Shown: positions 1-8,350 of the stretch, one piece after another
Position numbering within the stretch: the first letter of the stretch is position 1
How the letters are laid out: every line of letters starts with the position of its first letter
Source of the DNA: a candidate division FCPU426 bacterium
GTDB lineage: Bacteria > Oederibacteriota > JAAXVQ01 > JAUVAV01
Length of the DNA: 10,536 nucleotides
Direction: 5' to 3'
Assembly (NCBI GenBank): GCA_030619365.1
Contig: JAUXBQ010000083.1
Span: 1-10,536 of the forward strand
Made by a program: the position numbers and the translations under genes
The notes under the pieces: generated by a model
Seen by the model: only the letters and a program-made list of their open reading frames with translations
Database searches by the model: none
What the model was told of the DNA's origin: nothing

Positions 1-2
1 AG

Positions 3-81
3 CGAAGCAATCCCGTTTTTTATCATCATTTTGCAAGCAAAACAGATTGCTTCGTCACGAAAAACGTTCCTCGCAATGACA
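3..81. repeat. Dispersed-type intergenic palindromic repeat at left edge
   Basis: Ten-base arms CGAAGCAATC (3-12) and GATTGCTTCG (45-54) are perfect reverse complements around a 32-base loop. Read on the minus strand, 81 to 45 begins TGTCATTGCGAGGAACG and ends GACGAAGCAATC. From general knowledge, this resembles a palindromic intergenic repeat that recurs in many unrelated bacterial genomes. That it is multicopy here is inference, because only one copy is visible. A T6 run (16-21) follows the left arm. The element may continue past the left edge of the window. Confidence 0.6.
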
Positions 82-251
82 AGCAAATGTAAAGAAGCGT
101 TAGAGACACTACACTAGATAACATTAGACTGCATAAAATCGGGTAAACCAATACGTTTATCATACCGAAAAGAAATTGATTTAGCAAGTGTGCATCAGAA
201 GAGATAATTTTATAGCTGAACCGGAAACCCAGATGGTATATTCTTGTTACC
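82..251 (+). other. AT-rich leader upstream of the protease-propeller-barrel gene
   Basis: This non-coding stretch is much richer in A and T than the gene that follows. A GATAAT hexamer (203-208) could be a -10 element. The best -35-like hexamer, TTGATT (176-181), lies 21 bases before it, which is too far for a standard promoter, so no promoter is claimed. No clear Shine-Dalgarno sequence precedes the ATG at 252. Translation may depend on an unstructured AT-rich leader; this is inference. Confidence 0.3.
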
Positions 252-3041
252 ATGAAACGCTTGCGATACATTACGATTATTGCGCTTGTGCTGGGACTAG
301 GCCTGCCGGCCAATGCCCGCCGGGACCCGGGCCTGGATTGGCGTGCGCTCACGACCGAGCACTTTGACATAATTTTCCCCGCTGTTGCGGGTCAGGCCGC
401 GGCCCGCATGGAGGAGATTTCCGAAAAAGTTTATCCGGAAATAAAACACCTTTTGGGCTACGCGCCCCCGGGCCGCACGCCCCTGGTGCTCAACCCCATG
501 CGCGACACGGCCAATGGCTATGCGCAGGCCATTTTCAGGAAAATGGAATTCTACCTGACCGTGCCGACCGGGAAGTGGTACGGCCCGAACGACCCAGCCT
601 GGCTGGAAACGCTTATGCTGCATGAATACACGCATATTTGCCACGGTCTGCGGAACGAAGGCCTGACCGGGTGGGCCACGACGATTTTCGGGGAAGTAAA
701 CGGTGTCAACCTTATCGCGCCCCGGTGGTGGGTGGAGGGTTTGGCGATCTATGCGGAGACCGAGCTCTCCGAGGGCGGCCGGGGGCGCAGCCCCTATCAC
801 CGCATGAAGCAGGCGGCGAATTTGTTGTCCGGCCAGCCCTGGTCTCTGGGACAGATTGACCATTATCCCCGGCGGGCTTTTCCATCAGACCGCGTGTATA
901 TTCCGGGGTACGACATGCTGAGCGCCTTGCAACAGGAAAAAAATAGTCCTGACCTGTGGGATCGGCTCTCCGCCGGGTACAGCGCCTGGCCGTTTTTCGG
1001 ATTGGGCTATGTCTGGCAAGGCGAAACAGGACTTAACCCCGGAACGGTTTGGGAACGGGTTAAATCTGAAAAAATATCAGAATACGAACGGCATTATGGC
1101 CGGGATCGCCCGGCCCTGCCGGGCGCCAGGGTTCTGGCCGAAGGTCAGCAGGAATTTTTCGGGCAGCCGAAATGGACCGCGGACGGACGCGTGGTGGCCT
1201 ACCGGCAAAGCCTGGCCGAGGACTCGGCCTTGATCGCCCTTGACCCGGAAAGCCGGACCATCCGGGTCAAGGCCCGGCCTGATTTCCCCGTTTACCGGTA
1301 TGACTATTCGCCTGGGGAAGACACGTTTGTCTATGCCCGGATTCTGGTGGACGCGGTTTACAGCGACAATAAGATTTCCGACGTGTTTCGATACGGGCCG
1401 GATGGACGGGAACAACGCTTGACGAACGGTAAGCGCTGCTGGTCGCCCACGCTCCTTCCGGACGGCCGGGTGGCATGCGTGGTCAATGATCTTGGCTCGA
1501 ACCACTTGGCTGTGCTCGATCCGCGCACCGGCGCTCTGCGGCCCATCCCGGGTCCGGCAGGCGCGACCTATCAGGCGCCCCGCTGGTCCCCGGACGGCAG
1601 CCGACTGGCAGCCAGCGTGCGCATTAACGGGATGCAGGACGTGTGCCTGATCAATCCGGATTCCGGCGTCTTGACGCCCCTGACCGGCTGGGACGCAGCC
1701 GGGGACTGGGACCCGGCCTGGTCGCCGGACGGGAAATTTCTGTTGTTTGTTTCCGATCGCTCCGGCGTGCATCAAATCTACGCGTACGCCCTGGAATCCG
1801 GGACGCTTTTTCAAGTGACCAATGCCTGGCTGGGCGCCTTTGATCCGGACGTGTCGCCGGACGGGAGCCGGCTGGCCCTGGCTGAATATCGACCCGGAAA
1901 CATTCAGCGTATCGTGGTCGCCCCCCTGCTTCCTGAAAACTGGACGCAGGTTCCGGTCTCCCCTCCACAGCCGCAACCCGAGCCTGATGCAATGTTTTCA
2001 CTGGCTCCGGCCACGGGCAGGGGGTATTCCGCCTGGCCCTACCTGCTGCCCTCGTTTTGGATGCCCATGCTGGGCCAGGACCAGGACGGCCTGCTCGTGG
2101 GCATAGCCTCGGCCCGGCAAGACCCGCTGGAAATTCACTCCTGGTGGGCGCAGGTCCTGTGGAAGCCGCAAACCAACCGGATCTACGGGGAAGTGTCTTA
2201 CACCAACCTGGACACCCCGCTTATTCTGACCCCCCGGATTTTCAGCCTGCCGCGATATCGTTACGGGGCCGTGGGGGACCGCGAGGATGAAACACTCGGC
2301 TGGTACCGGGCGCAAGGGGTCAGCCTGGAAGCAAAGCTTCCCTTGGTTTGGCAAGTGGCAGCGGACCGGTTAACCAGCATGATGCTGGACGCCGCCTACA
2401 CGCGCTTTGCGATGAGTGACTATACACCCGGGTTTTTTCTTGATGATATGTACCAGGGTATGCAGGCAGGAGTTCAATTCCATATACGGACCAAACGGAC
2501 CCGGGATCTTTTTCCGGTTTTAGGGGGCGCTCTGTCGCTGCGGGGCATATCAGCCTTGCCCGGCCAAGGCTACGACGGGAACTGGCTGTCCGCGCGGGCG
2601 GAAGTGTATTTGCCCTCCCCGGCGCCACACCAGGCATTTATCCTGAACGTCCGGGGGTCTCAGTCAGCCGGTCTTTTACCCGAGGCGCCGGTTGCCATCC
2701 CGCCGCAAGGATATGGCGGAGGGCAATTCAACGCCAGTCGCGCGCTCACCCTGGGCGCGGGCTACCGTTTTCCGCTCGCGTACCTGGATAATGGACCAGG
2801 ATTGTTTCCCGTGTTTTTCCAGGCCCTGTGGGGCGAGGTGTTGGCAGAGTGGGGCGCGGGCTGGGACAACGCGCTTCGAGCGGCGGACTGGCAGGCCCGG
2901 GCCGTGTACAGTTACACGGCGGCCCTGCATTTGGACCTGGACCTGTTCTGGTATTTGCCGTCGCGCCTGAACACGGAAATCATTTTCAAATCCCTGGCCG
3001 GGGAAACGCAGTTCAGGCTGGACGTGCAAGTCGGATTTTAA
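252..3041 (+). CDS. Exported gluzincin-like metalloprotease / TolB-like propeller / outer-membrane barrel fusion
   Basis: The 929-residue product appears to have four parts. Residues 1-22 form a signal peptide (MKRLRY, a hydrophobic core, then PANA). Residues 30-290 resemble Peptidase_MA-like gluzincins: H124-E-Y-T-H128 is an HExxH zinc motif and the W160-V-E162-G segment can supply the third ligand. Residues 300-560 carry six W-S-P-D-G-type repeats starting near 308, 352, 397, 445, 490 and 534. Their regular spacing of about 45 residues matches a six-bladed TolB/PD40 propeller. After a Pro/Gln linker (571-578), residues 580-929 are rich in alternating aromatic strands and end in V-Q-V-G-F; a C-terminal Phe is the usual outer-membrane barrel signal. 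It is probably an outer-membrane protein with a periplasmic or surface-exposed protease and propeller. Substrate and function are unknown. The ATG at 252 is chosen because it gives an intact signal peptide, although its ribosome binding site is poor. It ends 45 bases before mfd. Confidence 0.85.
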   Translation: MKRLRYITIIALVLGLGLPANARRDPGLDWRALTTEHFDIIFPAVAGQAAARMEEISEKVYPEIKHLLGYAPPGRTPLVLNPMRDTANGYAQAIFRKMEFYLTVPTGKWYGPNDPAWLETLMLHEYTHICHGLRNEGLTGWATTIFGEVNGVNLIAPRWWVEGLAIYAETELSEGGRGRSPYHRMKQAANLLSGQPWSLGQIDHYPRRAFPSDRVYIPGYDMLSALQQEKNSPDLWDRLSAGYSAWPFFGLGYVWQGETGLNPGTVWERVKSEKISEYERHYGRDRPALPGARVLAEGQQEFFGQPKWTADGRVVAYRQSLAEDSALIALDPESRTIRVKARPDFPVYRYDYSPGEDTFVYARILVDAVYSDNKISDVFRYGPDGREQRLTNGKRCWSPTLLPDGRVACVVNDLGSNHLAVLDPRTGALRPIPGPAGATYQAPRWSPDGSRLAASVRINGMQDVCLINPDSGVLTPLTGWDAAGDWDPAWSPDGKFLLFVSDRSGVHQIYAYALESGTLFQVTNAWLGAFDPDVSPDGSRLALAEYRPGNIQRIVVAPLLPENWTQVPVSPPQPQPEPDAMFSLAPATGRGYSAWPYLLPSFWMPMLGQDQDGLLVGIASARQDPLEIHSWWAQVLWKPQTNRIYGEVSYTNLDTPLILTPRIFSLPRYRYGAVGDREDETLGWYRAQGVSLEAKLPLVWQVAADRLTSMMLDAAYTRFAMSDYTPGFFLDDMYQGMQAGVQFHIRTKRTRDLFPVLGGALSLRGISALPGQGYDGNWLSARAEVYLPSPAPHQAFILNVRGSQSAGLLPEAPVAIPPQGYGGGQFNASRALTLGAGYRFPLAYLDNGPGLFPVFFQALWGEVLAEWGAGWDNALRAADWQARAVYSYTAALHLDLDLFWYLPSRLNTEIIFKSLAGETQFRLDVQVGF

Positions 3042-3086
3042 TTTTAATCGAACACATCCGGCCTTGATGAGAACGGAAAAGAAATA

Positions 3087-6000
3087 ATGCCATTACGATC
3101 ACTATTAACCAAGCTGAACCAGGAACCGGCTTTTACAGATCTGTGCCAATACCTGACGCAAACCCCCAAGGCCAAATCTTGGCTGACCGGTTTGGGCGGT
3201 TCGGCCTTTCCGTATTTTTGGGCCGGGGTGCGGGAAAACCTGCGCCAGCCCATGCTGGTGCTGGCGCCCTCGCTGGATGAGGCGCGCACGCTATATGACC
3301 AACTCCGCATTTTCCTGGAACATCCTGACCCGGAGCGGGAGGAACTGTATTTTTTTCCGGGCCGCGAAGTGCTGCCCTACGAGCATGCGCTTACGGATAT
3401 GGATATCGAGGGCGAGCGCCTGGAAGTGCTTCTGCGTCTGGGGCGGGGCGAGAAACCGGTCGTAGTCGCGGCCGTGGAGCAGGCCCGGGAGCTGCTGCCG
3501 GCGCCGGCCTGGCTGCGCGACCGCTGCCTGCACCTGGCCCAGGGCCAATACCTCGACCGGGATAAGCTGATCCAGGCGTTGGTCGAACGCGGCTACGCCC
3601 GGGAAGCCATGGTGGAAGCCCGGGGGCAGTTTGCCGTGCGGGGCGGCATTGTGGATATATTTCCGCCCGCGGACCTCTCTCCTTGGCGAATTGAGCTGGA
3701 AGGCTCGGAGGTGCTGAGTCTGCGCCGGTTCAATTTAATGCCCACCGAGGGCGCGCCGCCTGGGCCGGCCAGTGAGGCGGTTATCACGCCCGCGCGTCTG
3801 TTCGCTCCCTCGCCAGAGGAGCTTAAGGCAGGATTGAAAAATCTTCAGCAACAGCACGGTGTTGACCGCGTCAAGCCGCTGCGCGCGGCGCTGGAGGACA
3901 ATACCCAGCAACCCGGGGCGGACACCTACCTGCCGTATTTTCTGCCCACAGCCCAACTGCTGGACTACGTATCCCCGGACGCCGTGTTGGTGGTGGAATC
4001 GCCCGGACTGGCCCGGAAACAGGCGGAGCAGGAAGACCAGCGCAACCATCGTTTATACCTGGACCATAAAGTTAAGGAACCTCTGCTGCCCGCCCCGGAA
4101 GCTTTGTTCATTTCCTTCGACCGCCTGGGCGAACGGTTGGGCGAGTTTACCACGGTGCAAGCCGGGCGCCTGAAGCAGCAAGCCTGGCCTGAAGCGGAAT
4201 TGCAACCCGAGTGGTCGTGTGTGGTAAAAGGCACGGATCCTCTGCGGGGGAACCTGGATTTGCTCCTGCGCGAGGCCCAGGCCCTGCGGCAGCAAGGGTT
4301 GGAGCTGCATCTGGTTTCCCACAATCCAGCCGAGGAGCGGCGAATCAAACGGGTGCTGGCCGAGCACGCCGCCCAGTTGCAGAATCCCGACCTGCTGGGT
4401 CACTTCACCTTTCACGTGGGGCACCTGACCACCGGGTTCCAGTTTCCAACGGCCAAGTTCGTGTTGTTCACGGACCAGGAGATTTTCAACCGCCGTCTGG
4501 GCCGCCCCAAATCCCGGCGGCTAAAGGGTTCGGCCTATCCCTCGCAACCGGTAAGCGATGTGCTGGAACTCAAAGCCGGGGACCTGGCCGTGCACCGGGA
4601 TCACGGACTGGCCCGCTACCAGGGCGTGGTGAACCTTGGCATCGACGGCGGCGAGAAGGAGTTCGTCTGCCTGGTTTACGCCGGAGACGAGAAACTTTAC
4701 GTACCGACCGACCAGCTCCGGCTAGTCGAAAAATATATCGGTGGGGACGGCGCGGCGCGCGTGAACCGGCTCGGCACCTCGGCCTGGGAAAAGACCAAGC
4801 AAAGGGTGCGTGAATCCGTCACCGAACTGGCCCGCCAGCTCCTGGACATCTACGCTGCCCGCCAGGTCCACCAGGCCCACGCCTTTGCGCCGGACACACC
4901 CTGGCAAAAGGAGTTCGAGGAAACTTTTCCTTACGAGGAAACACCGGACCAGGCCCGGGCCATTGCCGAGGTGAAGGCGGACCTGGAGAGCACCCGCCCC
5001 ATGGACCGTTTGATCTGCGGGGACGTCGGCTTTGGTAAAACCGAGGTGGCCATACGCGCCGCGTTTAAAGCCGTGCAGGAGGGCTTTCAGGTGGCCATGC
5101 TCGTGCCCACCACCATTCTGGCGGATCAGCACTTTGCCACCTTCCGCGAGCGCCTGGCCGCGTACCCCATGCGAATTGAGCTGCTCTCCCGCTTCAAGAC
5201 GCCGGCCGAGCAAAAAATCGTCTTGCGGGACATGGCGCAGGGCGCCGTGGATATCGTGATCGGAACCCACAAATTGCTGGGCAAAGAGGTGCGCTTCAAC
5301 AAGCTGGGATTGTTCATTCTGGACGAAGAGCAGCACTTCGGCGTGGCGCAGAAGGAAAAATTGAAAAAAATCAGGAGCGTGGTGGACGTGCTGACCCTGA
5401 CGGCCACGCCCATTCCCCGCACCCTCTACCTTTCGCTCTCCGGCATCCGCGACATCTCCATCATTGAAACGCCGCCCTTGAATCGGCTGGCGATTCGGAC
5501 CACTGTCATGGAGTATTCCGAGGCCGTAATCCGGGAAGCCGTGGTGCGCGAGATGTCCCGGGGCGGGCAGGTGTTTTTCATTCACAACCGCGTGCAGACC
5601 ATCGGGCGCATGGCCGAACGGGTCAAGGAATTGGTGCCCGAGGCGCGGGTGGCCATTGCCCACGGAAAAATGGACAAGGACGAGCTGGAACCGGTGATGG
5701 AGCGGTTCCTGGCCCGCTCGATCGACATCCTGGTGTCCACGACCATCGTGGAAGCCGGGCTGGACCTGCCCAACGTCAATACCATTCTCATCAACCGCGC
5801 GGACGCGCTCGGCATCGCGCAATTGTATCAGCTGCGGGGGCGCGTGGGGCGCGCGGACCGGCAGGCCTACGCCTACCTGTTTTACCCGGCCGGCGGCGCG
5901 GTGACCAAGGACGCCGAAAAGCGCATGCTGACCCTGCAGGAGTTCACGGAACTGGGCTCGGGGATCAAAGTGGCCATGCGGGACATGGAGATCCGCGGGG

Positions 6001-6557
6001 CCGGGGACGTGCTGGGTCCGGAGCAATCCGGGCAGGTGACGGCCGTGGGCTTCGAAACCTACTGCAGCCTGCTCGAGGAAGCCGTGCGGGAACTGCGGGG
6101 GCAACGGCAGGAAGGTCCGGCAGAGGTTAAAATTTCCCTGCCCCAGGACGCCTTCCTGCCCTCGGATTACGTGCCGGACACCATGGCTCGGCTGAACCTG
6201 TACAAGCGGCTGTCCGGCGTGAAAACCGAGGAGGAGCTAAGCGCCCTGGCCCGGGAAATCGAGTCCCGGTTTGGGGCGTTGCCGCCGCCGGCCCGGACCC
6301 TGGTGGACGTGGCCGGTGTTCGGCTGGTCGCCCGGCAAGCCCGCATCCGGGAGATTCATATCAATCCACGCAGCCTGCTGATCAAATGGCCCAGGTATTT
6401 TCAGCCGCCGACCGCCCTGGTCGAGCGCCTGCTGGGGAGCGATAAAAGACGCCTGCGGTTCATTCCGGGCGAACAGCCCGGCTTGGAGGTGGGGCTGGCA
6501 GGCGGGGACCTTCTGACCGGGGCTAAAAAGTTCTTGTCCGAACTAAATTCTCTGTGA
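3087..6557 (+). CDS. mfd: Transcription-repair coupling factor Mfd
   Basis: This cytoplasmic ATP-dependent translocase displaces RNA polymerase stalled at DNA lesions and recruits UvrA for nucleotide excision repair. All the expected modules are visible in 1156 residues, close to the E. coli length. The UvrB-like N-terminus spans residues 1-220, including G-Q-F-A-V-R-G-G-I-V-D-I-F-P in the UvrA-binding region. The CarD-like RNA polymerase interaction domain spans about 490-555, with V-H-R-D-H-G-L-A-R-Y. The superfamily 2 motor has Walker A G-D-V-G-F-G-K-T (645-652), a D-E-E-Q box (746-749), T-A-T-P-I-P-R-T (772-779) and Q-L-R-G-R-V-G-R (915-922). The TRG translocation motif starts at R-D-M-E-I-R-G-A-G-D (965-974), and the C-terminal TRCF domain covers about 1010-1110. 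No key motif is missing. The Shine-Dalgarno sequence is weak. It lies 45 bases after the preceding gene on the same strand, so co-transcription is plausible. Confidence 0.98.
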   Translation: MPLRSLLTKLNQEPAFTDLCQYLTQTPKAKSWLTGLGGSAFPYFWAGVRENLRQPMLVLAPSLDEARTLYDQLRIFLEHPDPEREELYFFPGREVLPYEHALTDMDIEGERLEVLLRLGRGEKPVVVAAVEQARELLPAPAWLRDRCLHLAQGQYLDRDKLIQALVERGYAREAMVEARGQFAVRGGIVDIFPPADLSPWRIELEGSEVLSLRRFNLMPTEGAPPGPASEAVITPARLFAPSPEELKAGLKNLQQQHGVDRVKPLRAALEDNTQQPGADTYLPYFLPTAQLLDYVSPDAVLVVESPGLARKQAEQEDQRNHRLYLDHKVKEPLLPAPEALFISFDRLGERLGEFTTVQAGRLKQQAWPEAELQPEWSCVVKGTDPLRGNLDLLLREAQALRQQGLELHLVSHNPAEERRIKRVLAEHAAQLQNPDLLGHFTFHVGHLTTGFQFPTAKFVLFTDQEIFNRRLGRPKSRRLKGSAYPSQPVSDVLELKAGDLAVHRDHGLARYQGVVNLGIDGGEKEFVCLVYAGDEKLYVPTDQLRLVEKYIGGDGAARVNRLGTSAWEKTKQRVRESVTELARQLLDIYAARQVHQAHAFAPDTPWQKEFEETFPYEETPDQARAIAEVKADLESTRPMDRLICGDVGFGKTEVAIRAAFKAVQEGFQVAMLVPTTILADQHFATFRERLAAYPMRIELLSRFKTPAEQKIVLRDMAQGAVDIVIGTHKLLGKEVRFNKLGLFILDEEQHFGVAQKEKLKKIRSVVDVLTLTATPIPRTLYLSLSGIRDISIIETPPLNRLAIRTTVMEYSEAVIREAVVREMSRGGQVFFIHNRVQTIGRMAERVKELVPEARVAIAHGKMDKDELEPVMERFLARSIDILVSTTIVEAGLDLPNVNTILINRADALGIAQLYQLRGRVGRADRQAYAYLFYPAGGAVTKDAEKRMLTLQEFTELGSGIKVAMRDMEIRGAGDVLGPEQSGQVTAVGFETYCSLLEEAVRELRGQRQEGPAEVKISLPQDAFLPSDYVPDTMARLNLYKRLSGVKTEEELSALAREIESRFGALPPPARTLVDVAGVRLVARQARIREIHINPRSLLIKWPRYFQPPTALVERLLGSDKRRLRFIPGEQPGLEVGLAGGDLLTGAKKFLSELNSL

Positions 6558-6577
6558 TATAAACGATTGTCTTGTTT

Positions 6578-6619
6578 CCCCGGCTGGCGCTTGAAAATAG
6601 CGGTTTCCAGCCCCCGGGG
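6578..6619 (+). promoter_or_regulatory. Hairpin in the spacer between mfd and the chaperone genes
   Basis: GGCTGG (6582-6587) pairs with CCAGCC (6607-6612). The stem extends with CCCC (6578-6581) and GGGG (6616-6619) across a three-C bulge. No T-run follows, so this is not a standard intrinsic terminator; an RNA processing or stability element is possible. Further down the same spacer, CCCGC (6650-6654) can pair with GCGGG (6659-6663). The overlapping GGGT (6661-6664) can instead pair with ACCC (6668-6671), giving two small mutually exclusive hairpins just ahead of the next ribosome binding site. A GATAAT hexamer (6644-6649) has no convincing -35 partner. Regulatory function is inference. Confidence 0.35.
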
Positions 6620-6678
6620 CATTATTCAATACTACGGAAGAAAGATAATCCCGCGAGGGCGGGTTTCACCCAGGATTG

Positions 6679-6685
6679 AAGGAGG
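6679..6685 (+). promoter_or_regulatory. Strong ribosome binding site fixing the lipoprotein start
   Basis: AAGGAGG lies five bases ahead of the ATG at 6691. An in-frame TTG at 6676 would start the reading frame upstream of this site and add five residues before the signal peptide. The position of the Shine-Dalgarno sequence therefore favours 6691. Confidence 0.88.
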
Positions 6686-6690
6686 CGCGT

Positions 6691-7380
6691 ATGAAGCAAG
6701 CAGGACGCATGATGATACTGATGGGCCTGGCGGTCCTGACCGCGGCGAGTTTTGGCTGCGGAAGCAAGGACAACAAGGTGCTGGCCATTGTGGGCGGACG
6801 CAAAGTCACTATCAGCGATTTTAAACTGGCTCTCAACAACCTTCCCGAGAACTATAAGATTCTGACGGAGTCTTATAAGGGGAAACACAAAATCCTCAAC
6901 AATCTGGTTAAAAAAGAGCTGCTGGTCATGGAAGCCGAGCGGCGCGAGTATCAGAATGACGCTGCGGTTAAAGATAAAATCAAGGAAATCAGGATTAAAA
7001 CCGCAAGGGAATTGGACCGGCGGATCGGGGAATTAAAAAAGCGGCGAGCCTCCCTGGACCAACAGGTCTACGAGAACGTGCTCCTGAGCGAACTGAACCG
7101 TCACCTCAAGCAGGAGGGCCTGGAGGGCGTGGAGATTCCCCCGGAAGAAATCAAAACCTACTTTGACGATTACGCCCGCAAGCTGAAAATCCTGAATCCC
7201 GCGGCCCGGGTGCCCAAGCTTAAAACCGTACAGAAGCAGATCCAGGCGATCCTGGTAGAGGAAACCCTCATCCGGCAACTGGGAAAAGAACACTCGGTTG
7301 AAATCAAGGAAATGCTGTTTAAGGAAATCTACGGAGACCAAACCCAGGATCTGATTATCGAAGACACCATTAAACGGTAA
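6691..7380 (+). CDS. SurA-N-like chaperone lipoprotein without a PPIase domain
   Basis: The 229-residue product begins with a basic N-terminus, a hydrophobic stretch (residues 8-19) and S-F-G-C at 20-23, so Cys23 is a likely lipidation site. The lipobox is imperfect because the usual Leu at -3 is Ser and the -2 residue is Phe. The next segment, V-L-A-I-V-G-G-R-K-V-T-I-S-D-F (30-44), is the characteristic opening of SurA/PpiD-type chaperone N-domains. The remainder is charged and helix-forming, with many Lys, Glu and Arg. No parvulin signature (GGDLGW or GYHI) is present, and the protein is too short to hold one beside the helical domain. It most likely acts as a periplasmic holdase, perhaps paired with one of the two SurA-like proteins encoded next; that role is inference. 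It stops 31 bases before the next gene, consistent with an operon. Confidence 0.78.
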   Translation: MKQAGRMMILMGLAVLTAASFGCGSKDNKVLAIVGGRKVTISDFKLALNNLPENYKILTESYKGKHKILNNLVKKELLVMEAERREYQNDAAVKDKIKEIRIKTARELDRRIGELKKRRASLDQQVYENVLLSELNRHLKQEGLEGVEIPPEEIKTYFDDYARKLKILNPAARVPKLKTVQKQIQAILVEETLIRQLGKEHSVEIKEMLFKEIYGDQTQDLIIEDTIKR

Positions 7381-7411
7381 TTTCAACGAGATCCCTCCAA
7401 GGTAACTAAAT

Positions 7412-8350
7412 ATGAAAAGAACCCTGATCATTGTTGGCGTGAGCGTGGCGGGCCTGACCTTGTTCACGCTGGGATACTTTTCCAAGTACCTCTCGCAGCG
7501 TTTCTACCGGCCCCGGCTGCTGGTCACGGTCAACAGCCATGATATCCAGGACGCAGATTTGAAGCGGGAGATGCGGTTTCTGCGGGTCTCCGGCAGCGCC
7601 ACCTTCTCGAACATCACCCGGGAAGACGTCTTGGACCGGATGATCAATGACAGCCTGATTCTCGCGGAAGCCAAAAGGCTGCGGATTGCCGTGGCCGAGG
7701 AGGCCGTGGACGAGTACCTGACCAACCTCTGGGAGGGGTACAGCGAATCCGAGTCCGGGCAAATCATGGCTCAGCAGCAATTCAGTCCGGCCGAATGGCG
7801 GGGCCTGATCCGGCGGCGCCTGCTGGTGGAGGAAACAATCCGGCGAGCCGTGGAGGATCAGATCCACGTGGGCGAGGACGAAATCGAAGAATACTACTGG
7901 ACGCACTTGCTGCAGTTCTACCGCCAGGTGCGCCTGCAGGCCCGCCAGATCGTAGTGGAAACCCGGGAACAGGCCGAGACCATAAAAAAACAACTGGACG
8001 AGGGCGAGGATTTCCAGGAATTAGCCAGGAAATATTCGCGCGGACCGGAAAAAGACCAAGGCGGAGACCTGGGATGGGTGGGAAAATCCGATCTGCCTCA
8101 ATCCTTTTCGCGCGTGTTGTTTCAAATGAGACCGAAACAAATCAGCAAGCCTGTATCCACCCAGTACGGGTATCATATCTTTTTCGTGGAAAAACGCGAG
8201 CGGGGCGGGAAAATCCCGCTGGAAGAGGCGAAAAAAATCATCGAAAAGAATCTGCGCCTGCAAAAAAGTGACCGGGTCTTCCAGGCGTGGCTGGAAAACC
8301 TGCGCGGGCAGGCCAGCATTGTAATTCATGATCGAAGAGGTGTGGAATGA
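7412..8350 (+). CDS. Membrane-anchored parvulin-type peptidyl-prolyl isomerase (PpiD/PrsA/SurA-like)
   Basis: The 312-residue product has one hydrophobic segment (about residues 5-22) after M-K-R and lacks an obvious cleavage site, so it is probably an inner-membrane anchor with the rest in the periplasm. A chaperone N-domain follows, from P-R-L-L-V-T-V-N-S-H-D-I (34-45) to about 165. Residues 172-262 form a parvulin domain, with A-R-Q-I-V-V-E (177-183), G-G-D-L-G-W (217-222) and Y-G-Y-H-I (252-256). His255 of the conserved GxH motif is kept, but the first-strand position that is often His is Gln179, so activity is uncertain. The C-terminal helix (L-E-N-L-R-G-Q-A-S-I) resembles the part of SurA that packs back on the N-domain. 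AAGGT (7399-7403) precedes the ATG. The stop codon overlaps the next start as ATGA, so the two genes are translationally coupled. Confidence 0.88.
   Translation: MKRTLIIVGVSVAGLTLFTLGYFSKYLSQRFYRPRLLVTVNSHDIQDADLKREMRFLRVSGSATFSNITREDVLDRMINDSLILAEAKRLRIAVAEEAVDEYLTNLWEGYSESESGQIMAQQQFSPAEWRGLIRRRLLVEETIRRAVEDQIHVGEDEIEEYYWTHLLQFYRQVRLQARQIVVETREQAETIKKQLDEGEDFQELARKYSRGPEKDQGGDLGWVGKSDLPQSFSRVLFQMRPKQISKPVSTQYGYHIFFVEKRERGGKIPLEEAKKIIEKNLRLQKSDRVFQAWLENLRGQASIVIHDRRGVE

Noticed and set aside
176..208. Promoter formed by TTGATT and GATAAT
   Set aside because: The spacing is 21 bases, outside the usual 16-18, so the hexamers are noted but not called.
26..370. A 114-codon antisense frame covering the left intergenic region
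   Set aside because: It overlaps the signal peptide of the forward gene and the dispersed repeat. It also has abrupt composition changes and no recognisable domain. Its hydrophobic part reflects T-rich antisense sequence.
1077..1976. A 299-codon antisense open frame inside the protease-propeller-barrel gene
   Set aside because: It opposes the well-supported propeller repeats. It is Arg/Gly/Pro-rich with no family resemblance, so it is a shadow of the GC-rich coding strand.
4722..6104. A 460-codon antisense open frame inside mfd
   Set aside because: It lies entirely within the strongly supported motor region of mfd. Its product is rich in His, Gly and Arg with no recognisable domain, and such open frames arise on the opposite strand of GC-rich genes.
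6676..6690. Alternative TTG start for the lipoprotein
   Set aside because: The strong AAGGAGG at 6679-6685 lies downstream of this codon and at proper spacing from the ATG at 6691.
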